Origin: Lachnospiraceae bacterium UBA7480
GTDB taxonomy: Bacteria; Bacillota; Clostridia; Lachnospirales; Lachnospiraceae
NCBI GenBank assembly: GCA_002479655.1
Contig: DLOQ01000101.1
Span: 525-6,747, forward strand
Direction of reading: 5' to 3'
Length of the DNA: 6,223 bases
Positions 1-5,008 of this stretch are shown in pieces. The stretch's first letter is position 1. Each line of letters opens with the position of its first letter. The notes below the pieces were generated by a model, which ran no database searches, was not told the origin of the DNA, and saw nothing but the letters and a program-made list of their open reading frames with translations. Both the position numbers and the translations under genes were made by a program.

Positions 1-313
1 GCGTCAGCAGCAAACTTCCATATGCGGGCCTGCGCATAAAAGAAAGACACCCCAAAGGATGCCTAAATCACCATGAATCCATGCAGCCTTATATCTCAGA
101 ACGTATCTTCAATCTCAGGGATGAACAATATAAATTGTGGCTATAGCAGCTTCTGTTTCCGGTCAGGCGTACCTTTCCGGTCACATAACTCTGCATTTTC
201 ATAATAACATAAAAACTTTTATACGGCAAGACATAATGCCTTGTCTCCCTTATTCAAAAAAATCCCCAAGGCGGAAAGCTACATTTCCAGACAGGCATCC
301 ATTAATTTTCCAT
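1..313. other. Flank without a supported gene; possible tail of a plus-strand gene
   Basis: No complete gene is supported here. On the plus strand one frame is open from position 3 to a TAG at 144-146 (47 codons), ending in residues ISERIFNLRDEQYKLWL. Its mixed charged and aromatic composition would suit the C-terminus of a gene that enters from the left and converges on the minus-strand genes, but I do not recognise it. On the opposite strand a short open stretch (about 31 codons, ending near position 5) is also possible, so the coding strand is not settled. A perfect 10-base direct repeat lies at 156-165 and 174-183. The remaining bases to 313 hold only a weak stem-loop and A-run beyond the protease gene. 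Confidence 0.3.
256..288 (-). terminator. Weak terminator-like element after the CPBP protease gene
   Basis: Reading on the minus strand, 26 bases after the TAA of the protease gene, GGAAA (288-284) and TTTCC (277-273) can form a 5-bp stem with a 6-base loop. A run of seven T follows at 262-256. The stem is short and AT-rich, and 10 bases separate it from the T-run, so this is at best a weak intrinsic terminator. Confidence 0.25.
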
Positions 314-991
314 TTACAATACACCAAATAAGATCAGTCCGACGGTGTTAATGGCAAAATCAGCAAACATATGGACAAACCATGATGAATAAATGTTATC
401 ATTTATTTCATTCAGGTAATTAAAAATACATCCTCCTATGATCAGCCCCAAAAGCAGCAAAGATAATGCTCCTATTCCAAACATTCCAACCAACATTCCA
501 ACATGATATATGGCGAATATTGACGAACTGAACAGATAGGCAAATTTTCTGTTTGTATATTTTTTCAGTGTGATAAAGCCATAGCCCCTAAAAAAGAATT
601 CCTCCAAAAAAGAATTCATAAGCGATACATACAGCGATACATAAAGAAGGTTATCGACGCCAATCCCCATTCCTTCTGTTAAATTTGATGTAACATTGGA
701 AAAATCTATAATATTTTCAGTCAAAAAATAGCTCATCAGGATAACCATGTAAAGAGCTATTCCAAGGAGTAATGACTTTAAAATTCCTCTTTTCTTAAAA
801 ATGAACAGTTTTTTGAATTCTTTGAGCTCCTCCTTATTGATCACAAAAAATACCGCAGGAAGAACTAAAAAGAAAAGTATCTTAATAGGTATTTTAACAA
901 AATAATCAGGGTGTACAACGGCGTCTATGAAGCTGACTATCATTGAAAATACAGTAATCGTCAGTACAATATAGGCGTTCTTCTTATTCAT
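314..991 (-). CDS. CPBP family intramembrane glutamic-type metalloprotease (CAAX/Abi-like)
   Basis: This 225-residue, very hydrophobic protein carries the three hallmarks of the CPBP (CAAX protease and bacteriocin-processing, formerly Abi) family. They are E130-E131-x3-R135 in LEEFFFRG, F159-x3-H163 in FAIYH, and H207-x3-D211 in HMFAD. By homology with Rce1-type proteases these residues form the active site inside the membrane. Hydrophobic segments lie near residues 7-25, 34-51, 70-91, 111-127, 150-170, 172-190 and 205-224. Family members cleave prenylated proteins, process or give immunity to peptides, or act as scaffolds, and the substrate cannot be told here. The ATG at 991 is preceded by GGGAG at 1007-1003, with a rather long 11-base spacer. 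It follows the envelope-protein pair by 58 bases on the same strand and may be read through from it. No bacteriocin-like small ORF is evident beside it. Confidence 0.9.
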   Translation of the reverse strand: MNKKNAYIVLTITVFSMIVSFIDAVVHPDYFVKIPIKILFFLVLPAVFFVINKEELKEFKKLFIFKKRGILKSLLLGIALYMVILMSYFLTENIIDFSNVTSNLTEGMGIGVDNLLYVSLYVSLMNSFLEEFFFRGYGFITLKKYTNRKFAYLFSSSIFAIYHVGMLVGMFGIGALSLLLLGLIIGGCIFNYLNEINDNIYSSWFVHMFADFAINTVGLILFGVL

Positions 992-1027
992 AATTTTGAT
1001 TTCTCCCGAAAAAAATCTTTATTTCCA

Positions 1028-1042
1028 TCCGGCAATGCCGAA
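1028..1042 (-). other. Short GC-rich stem-loop between the NTF2-like gene and the protease gene
   Basis: Eight bases past the TAA at 1050-1052, minus-strand TTCGGC (1042-1037) and GCCGGA (1033-1028) pair over 6 bp, including one G-U, around a 3-base loop. A run of seven T lies at 1015-1009, twelve bases further on. That gap is too long for a classical intrinsic terminator, so this may be a partial terminator or an RNA-processing hairpin that lowers expression of the protease gene. Confidence 0.25.
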
Positions 1043-1049
1043 AGCCGCT

Positions 1050-2216
1050 TTAATCATCACTTCCCGTAGCCGCGATCATATCGGCAATCGCCCAGTGGGG
1101 ATTATCAACTCCATCATCAGAATCATCATACCTCACAAAATAAAATGTGGAATCAATCGTATTGACCCTGCGCGCGCCTGATGTCAGTATCATATTTTTC
1201 TCAAAATAAATATGACAGGAATAGCAGTTCTCTCCATAAGAAATATAATCGCTGATCTCAATATCGGAATATGGCTGTCCCGATAAGGTATGCTCGCTGA
1301 TATAGGTGATATCCACACTCCGCGCGTAATCACCGGCGATATTCCAATAATAAGAATCCCTAATCAGATATTGCTGTATCACCGACATTCCATTATTTTC
1401 ACCGCCCAGATCCCTTGTCAGGAAATTATCCCATGCCTGCGCCATCTTAAGGGCGTCGTTGTACCGGTCTTCCGGGATCTGCGTGATCTGAGTTCCCGAT
1501 ACATAAACATTTCCGTCTTCATCAAGCGAAAATGCAGCTTCCCTGCCATCCGCGTCAAAGACCTTGATCTCCGGCTCATTGATAAGATCCGAAACCTCGT
1601 ATTCCACCTGATAGGGCATTTTTACATAAAGGGACACATTGGCAAACTCCGGATCCTCTATGATCGTTCCCGTCAGATCGTCGTCATTAAGTTCGATGCC
1701 GTTTACCGTGGCTTTGTATGTATCCGGGATCTGCAAGGTATAGCTTTTCAGCTCTGTATCCAGAACAGGCGTAACTGTTTTCACTCCCCAGTCCATTATC
1801 GTAAGAATCCCAAAAATAGTGCGCTCATTTGATGCCGAAAGTGTCACCTTCGCAACAGGTGCGCCATCACCATATATACAATATACCGGCTCCTGTGCCG
1901 AATAACCATCGGCATCCCTGTCAAAAGAATAATTGCCGATATCTGCAAGACGCGCTTCATACTGATTATTATAGGCATCCTCCGGTTCAAACGTATTTGG
2001 AATCTCCGGCATTTCTATCTTTTCACATAATGTACCGTCCGCAAGCATATTTTTAAATTCTGCCATATAACTTTCCATCGCTGCTTCCGGCTGCGAAGCT
2101 TCGTACTGTATCAAGGCTTTATCGGTATAATCTAAAAATCGCCAGCTTAATATCAGCAGAATAAGCGTATATATACCAAGTCCGGTCCAATAAACGGAAA
2201 TCTTTTTTCTTTTCAT
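1050..2216 (-). CDS. Membrane-anchored extracytoplasmic protein of unknown function, NTF2-like C-terminus
   Basis: I do not recognise a named family for this 388-residue protein. It begins with MKRKK and a single hydrophobic segment (about residues 8-25), so it should be anchored in the membrane with the bulk outside. Residues 30-65 look helical. A beta-rich middle (about 150-240) contains an IPDTYKATVNGIEL stretch typical of extracytoplasmic beta modules in Clostridia. The C-terminal third (about 250-380) has an opening helix, alternating strands and an ending FVRYDD...HWAIADM that resembles NTF2-like folds; this assignment is inference. C331 and C334 form a close CxxC pair. The start at 2216 was chosen because GGGGAG lies 9 bases upstream; the longer frame would need a TTG at 2276 inside the preceding gene with no ribosome site. 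It is tightly coupled to the phosphodiester glycosidase gene, only 17 bases away. Confidence 0.8.
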   Translation of the reverse strand: MKRKKISVYWTGLGIYTLILLILSWRFLDYTDKALIQYEASQPEAAMESYMAEFKNMLADGTLCEKIEMPEIPNTFEPEDAYNNQYEARLADIGNYSFDRDADGYSAQEPVYCIYGDGAPVAKVTLSASNERTIFGILTIMDWGVKTVTPVLDTELKSYTLQIPDTYKATVNGIELNDDDLTGTIIEDPEFANVSLYVKMPYQVEYEVSDLINEPEIKVFDADGREAAFSLDEDGNVYVSGTQITQIPEDRYNDALKMAQAWDNFLTRDLGGENNGMSVIQQYLIRDSYYWNIAGDYARSVDITYISEHTLSGQPYSDIEISDYISYGENCYSCHIYFEKNMILTSGARRVNTIDSTFYFVRYDDSDDGVDNPHWAIADMIAATGSDD

Positions 2217-2225
2217 CGGTATATG

Positions 2226-2231
2226 CTCCCC
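2226..2231 (-). promoter_or_regulatory. Ribosome binding site that fixes the start of the NTF2-like gene
   Basis: Minus-strand GGGGAG lies 9 bases before the ATG at 2216 and just after the TGA (2236-2234) of the glycosidase gene. An in-frame ATG overlapping that stop as ATGA (2237) lies upstream of this site and so is not the likely start. Confidence 0.7.
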
Positions 2232-2233
2232 TT

Positions 2234-3331
2234 TCATTGAACCGGCATCACAACAAATGCTGTCGGAAGTTTCCAAGATGAATTTTGATAATAAAAAGTC
2301 GTGCTTGCCGTTTCATACCTGCCGTCATACACCATGGTTGATGAGCTTCCCCCGTCAAGATTGGCGGCGTTGACCGCGCCGTACTGCTGCATGATCTCGA
2401 TCAGATCAGACGCAGTCGCTCCAAGATGTCCCGACGCGCCTCTTCCATCCGTGACAAGCAGAAGTACAGCCCCGTCAGCTCTCTGTCCAATCACGGTACG
2501 CGGATTGGCGCCACTGCCCTGTCCGTCCATCTTTCTTGCTTCGCCATTAATGATCAACTGTACAAAATGATTGTTCTTGTCTGAGCTTTCTTCCTGAAAC
2601 GCCACGGCATCACGGATCCCCGCCTCCTGTACATAATCCTCAAAATCACGCTCCGTCATTCCTGATAGCTCTTTGATCATAAGAATATCCTCATTATTAA
2701 AACCGATCATATAGATGCCGGTCAGTCCGTAAAGACTGTTATGTATGATGCTGCCATTCTGTACGACAACACCAAGAGGGCGTCCGCCTTTATTTTCCGC
2801 GGACACATAAAGTCCTCCGTTTACCCCGGCAACAGCTCCCGCAGCTGACACGATCTTATCCAGCTCTTTGCCATACTCCGACCATGGATATGTACTCCCC
2901 ACACATACCTGGGAAGGATCTTTAACGATCATCATCTTTGCATAAAACGATCGTCCCGATATTTCCTCAATGCGGATTCCGTTTTCATCAAAATCTTCCG
3001 TCTGGGTGCCTTCCATCCGGCTGTCAGCCTCCGGATCGTCTTCTTTGGCGGTTTCCACCATGATCATGGAAGTATCTACATCAGCGCTCATTGCCTGCAT
3101 GGAATTGCTGTTCACGATCTCCAGTATCTCTTCATCTGTACACACCCATGACGCCAGAAATTTCAATTGTCCCGTTTCCAGGATTGTCGTCACAAATAAA
3201 TTGCGGGCAGCGGCAGAAGGTCCGTTACAGCACTTTCTCAACATGATATAAAGCGTACTAGTCAGTATAACGACCGTAACCAGAATAACCAGCAGCAGTC
3301 TTCCGATTACAACGGCAATTTTTTTCCTCAT
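2234..3331 (-). CDS. Membrane-anchored phosphodiester glycosidase family protein (NAGPA domain)
   Basis: This 365-residue protein has an N-terminal membrane anchor (MRKK, then hydrophobic to about residue 30). A variable linker (about 35-125) follows, then a C-terminal domain of the phosphodiester glycosidase (NAGPA/DUF2233) family. Motifs seen are VNGGLY (170-175), RPLGVVV (184-190), NPRTVIG (276-282), TDGR (294-297) and NLDGGSSS (324-331). The order and spacing fit the family. The human member removes GlcNAc from a phosphodiester-linked mannose, and bacterial members act on sugar-phosphodiesters or are uncharacterised. The substrate here is unknown; a cell-surface or spore-envelope glycopolymer is inference. 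The ATG at 3331 has AGGAG 8 bases upstream. The gene ends 17 bases before the NTF2-like gene, and the two form a likely operon with shared topology. Confidence 0.93.
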   Translation of the reverse strand: MRKKIAVVIGRLLLVILVTVVILTSTLYIMLRKCCNGPSAAARNLFVTTILETGQLKFLASWVCTDEEILEIVNSNSMQAMSADVDTSMIMVETAKEDDPEADSRMEGTQTEDFDENGIRIEEISGRSFYAKMMIVKDPSQVCVGSTYPWSEYGKELDKIVSAAGAVAGVNGGLYVSAENKGGRPLGVVVQNGSIIHNSLYGLTGIYMIGFNNEDILMIKELSGMTERDFEDYVQEAGIRDAVAFQEESSDKNNHFVQLIINGEARKMDGQGSGANPRTVIGQRADGAVLLLVTDGRGASGHLGATASDLIEIMQQYGAVNAANLDGGSSSTMVYDGRYETASTTFYYQNSSWKLPTAFVVMPVQ

Positions 3332-3380
3332 AACGATTGCTCCTATTTTTTATTCTTTTTCAATATCTTATCTATTACAA

Positions 3381-3415
3381 CAGAAATCGGCATAACCAAA
3401 GTCATGCCGTTCCTG
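3381..3415 (-). terminator. Long stem-loop, likely terminator of the SASP gene
   Basis: About 30 bases past the SASP stop, minus-strand CGGCATGAC and GTTATGCCG pair over 9 bp with a TTTG loop. Outside them CAGGAA pairs with TTTCTG across a single bulged A, giving about 15 bp in all. Two pairs are G-U on this strand and would be A-C mismatches on the other, so the structure favours minus-strand RNA. The T-rich tail is poor (TTGT), so it could equally be a 3'-stabilising hairpin. A second, smaller fold, with TGCA arms flanked by AAAA and a T5 run, sits between it and the stop codon at about 3418-3439. Confidence 0.55.
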
Positions 3416-3446
3416 CGAAAAATGCAATTCTGCAGTTTTCTTATTC

Positions 3447-3647
3447 TTACTTCATCATTTCTTCCTGCTTCTTGATCATTCTACGAACCATCTCGCCGCC
3501 GATGCTTCCTGCTTCTTTAGCAGTGATATCGCCGTTGTAACCATCCTTAAGGTTAACACCTAACTCAGAAGCTACCTCTGTTTTAAAACGATCCATAGCT
3601 GCCTTTGCTTCAGGCACTGTTGTCTTGTTAGACTTTGAGCTTGCCAT
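3447..3647 (-). CDS. Alpha/beta-type small acid-soluble spore protein (SASP)
   Basis: This 66-residue protein belongs to the alpha/beta SASP family, which coats forespore DNA, shifts it towards an A-like form and protects it from UV and other damage. It is broken down at germination by the GPR protease. The GPR site region KTEVASELGV (22-31) is present, with cleavage expected after E24. The second conserved block, GSIGGEMVRRMI (47-58), contacts DNA. The length is usual for the family. GGAGGT lies 8 bases before the ATG. The gene stands between gaps of about 115 bases on both sides and is followed by a strong stem-loop, as expected for a separately transcribed forespore gene. The Lys/Glu/Met-rich tail (KKQEEMMK) is a clostridial-style ending. 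Its presence is the best evidence that the organism forms spores. Confidence 0.97.
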   Translation of the reverse strand: MASSKSNKTTVPEAKAAMDRFKTEVASELGVNLKDGYNGDITAKEAGSIGGEMVRRMIKKQEEMMK

Positions 3648-3722
3648 AATTTCTTACCTCCATAAATACTTATCTGCTTTATATATTTTAAGATAAACAC
3701 TTTTCTGCGCTTACCCTGATGA

Positions 3723-3751
3723 TAGTATTTGTGATCATAAGAAAATTATGT
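3723..3751 (-). promoter_or_regulatory. Candidate sigma-G-like promoter for the SASP gene
   Basis: On the minus strand ACATA (3751-3747) and AATACTA (3729-3723) are separated by 17 bases. The forespore sigma-G consensus is roughly GHATR and CATWHTA with a 17-18 base spacer, so each box differs at its first base only. Transcription would start near 3715, giving a leader of about 68 bases. SASP genes are classical sigma-G targets. In such AT-rich DNA a match of this quality can arise by chance. Confidence 0.35.
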
Positions 3752-3763
3752 TTGGTATTTTTT

Positions 3764-4108
3764 TCAAAAAACATCATCTGCAGTCGATGGTTTATGTTTA
3801 TTAAGATAATCGGCAAAAAACTGTGCCGCACTATGATCTGCAAATGATTTTTCCATATTGATCTCACAGACGGCTCCCAAAGCGACATTGATCTCTCCGG
3901 CAGCAATTTTTCCCATGACCATGGCTCCTTTCTCAATATCCACCCTTTGGTCAACATCCAGATCGCCTTTGATGGCGCCGGTAACGACAAGATTGGTTGC
4001 AGCAACATTGCCCCTGACCTCTCCGACCAGCTCCAGATCGCCATCCATGACGACATCACCCTCAATGATCATTCCCTTGGGAATAACGCTTTTCTCTGTT
4101 GCAGCCAT
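3764..4108 (-). CDS. Bactofilin family polymer-forming cytoskeletal protein
   Basis: This 114-residue protein consists almost entirely of a bactofilin (DUF583) domain. Short repeats with Gly at turns (IIEGDVVMDGDLELVGEV, then GAIKGDL, KGAMVMGKI and GAVCEI) wind into a right-handed beta-helix from about residue 8 to 85. A charged, helix-like tail follows (about 86-114). Bactofilins polymerise without nucleotide into filaments or membrane-associated scaffolds that place cell-wall enzymes, stalks or flagellar parts. The role here is not known. There is no membrane segment. The start at 4108 was chosen because GGAGGT lies 8 bases upstream; the frame could extend to a TTG at 4132, but that would put this ribosome site inside the gene. 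It follows the phosphatase gene by 57 bases on the same strand. The target of any control by the neighbouring kinase is speculative. Confidence 0.92.
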   Translation of the reverse strand: MAATEKSVIPKGMIIEGDVVMDGDLELVGEVRGNVAATNLVVTGAIKGDLDVDQRVDIEKGAMVMGKIAAGEINVALGAVCEINMEKSFADHSAAQFFADYLNKHKPSTADDVF

Positions 4109-4116
4109 GCTTTTAA

Positions 4117-4122
4117 ACCTCC
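4117..4122 (-). promoter_or_regulatory. Ribosome binding site that fixes the bactofilin start
   Basis: Minus-strand GGAGGT lies 8 bases before the ATG at 4108, an ideal match and spacing. It rules out the upstream in-frame TTG at 4132. Confidence 0.75.
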
Positions 4123-4139
4123 GGTTTATCAAATATATT

Positions 4140-4169
4140 TTTAACGCTATAAAATACAGTCCTTGTCAA
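4140..4169 (-). promoter_or_regulatory. Possible weak sigma-A promoter for the bactofilin gene
   Basis: A perfect TTGACA (4169-4164) overlaps the TGA stop of the phosphatase gene. At 18 bases spacing is GTTAAA (4145-4140), which matches only 3 of 6 positions of TATAAT. Transcription would begin near 4133, about 10 bases before the ribosome site. It could give the bactofilin some expression of its own, but the poor -10 box makes this uncertain. Confidence 0.22.
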
Positions 4170-4957
4170 TCCTCCAGCAGTGGAACATAGTATCTCTCTC
4201 CCGTGTCCAGACACAGACAGCCAAGCTGGCTGGATCTGCTGTTCAATGCCATACCGCAGTCAACATCAATCACATGATACCCCTGATAATCTTCCTTTTC
4301 ATAAATACGTCCGCGACCGCTTTCATCCAGTTCTCCCAGCCTCTGCGTAAAGATATGTCCTACAACATAGACATCCCTGATATATGCCCATGGCCGTACA
4401 TAATCTTCGGCAAGCCCCCGCTTATCAAACATGCTTTCCCACACGATCTCCTCCACCTGTTTCTGTGGCGTTCCGGCATATTTGACCCCTTTCCCAAAAC
4501 GCTTCTGTAAAGAATAGGAATGGGATAAATGATAGGACGTCTCTCCGATCTTGATCCTCTTGATCAGATATAAGCTCTTAAGATACTCCTCAATCGCCTT
4601 CTGCTCCTCCTCCGGCATGCTTAACAGCTCCAAACATGTCCCCTCTCCGCCGTTGCAGGGATGCACCCAAAGTTCATAAGGCGTAAAGCCATCATAGACC
4701 TCATCCTCCACTTCACCAGCCGCTCTTTGACGAAGATACTCCACGGCATTAAGAAGCATACACTCATGATTTCCCAACAACAGCTCCACATTCTCCCGAT
4801 TCATGATATCCTGAATCAGGCGGATGCCTTCCGGTCCCCTGTCAATCGCATCGCCAAGAACGTACAAAAAATCATTTTCAGAAAAATGTATCTTGTCCAA
4901 TATTTTTTTGTATGCATTATACTGTCCATGGACATCGCTTAATACATATGTACTCAT
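4166..4957 (-). CDS. PPP-family metallophosphoesterase (Ser/Thr protein phosphatase-like)
   Basis: This 263-residue protein shows the metallophosphoesterase signature of the PPP branch: SDVHGQ (7-12), GDAIDRG (35-41) and GNHE (62-65). The two-metal site is completed by H143/H146 in the YHLSH segment, GH (200-201) in VVGHIFTQ and a closing IDVDCG (230-235). The length is typical of bacterial PrpA/PrpE-type enzymes. Such proteins remove phosphate from Ser/Thr or Tyr residues, or split diadenosine polyphosphates (ApaH/PrpE-like), and the sequence does not decide between these. It is cytoplasmic, with no signal or membrane segment. AGGGAG lies 6 bases before the ATG at 4957. It follows a Ser/Thr kinase gene by 51 bases, which makes an opposing phosphatase role attractive, though unproven. 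Confidence 0.92.
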   Translation of the reverse strand: MSTYVLSDVHGQYNAYKKILDKIHFSENDFLYVLGDAIDRGPEGIRLIQDIMNRENVELLLGNHECMLLNAVEYLRQRAAGEVEDEVYDGFTPYELWVHPCNGGEGTCLELLSMPEEEQKAIEEYLKSLYLIKRIKIGETSYHLSHSYSLQKRFGKGVKYAGTPQKQVEEIVWESMFDKRGLAEDYVRPWAYIRDVYVVGHIFTQRLGELDESGRGRIYEKEDYQGYHVIDVDCGMALNSRSSQLGCLCLDTGERYYVPLLED

Positions 4958-5008
4958 CTGTTACTCCCTGATTATATGTAACTGATGCGCCTAAGAATCG
5001 AACGCACC

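Noticed and set aside
58..300. An 8-base inverted repeat (GGATGCCT near 59-66, its complement near 293-300) as possible mobile-element ends.
   Set aside because: It is short enough to arise by chance, has no transposase between the arms and no flanking target duplication.
137..331. A 64-codon plus-strand frame beginning with GTG.
   Set aside because: There is no convincing ribosome site, the composition is not protein-like and it overlaps the end of the protease gene.
1290..1832. A 180-codon open frame on the plus strand.
   Set aside because: It lies entirely antisense to the 388-residue membrane-anchored protein gene, has no ribosome site and gives a low-complexity Ile/Arg/His-rich translation typical of an antisense shadow.
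2237..2276. Earlier starts (TTG at 2276 or the ATG overlapping the TGA at 2237) for the NTF2-like gene.
   Set aside because: They add a non-membrane-like, cysteine-containing stretch and lack ribosome sites, whereas the ATG at 2216 has GGGGAG in place and gives a normal MKRKK signal anchor.
3352..3380. TTGTAA and AAGAAT at 17-base spacing before the glycosidase gene, as a sigma-A promoter.
   Set aside because: Each box matches only 4 of 6 positions, and the predicted start falls directly against the ribosome site. The real promoter is not identified.
3688..4065. A 125-codon minus-strand frame overlapping the bactofilin gene.
   Set aside because: It reads bactofilin DNA out of frame and yields a Trp/Ser/Met-rich sequence unlike any protein, while the bactofilin frame is clearly coding.
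4971..4976. A perfect TATAAT on the minus strand before the phosphatase gene.
   Set aside because: Transcription from it would start within or just past the ribosome binding site at 4969-4964, and no -35 box sits 16-18 bases upstream.
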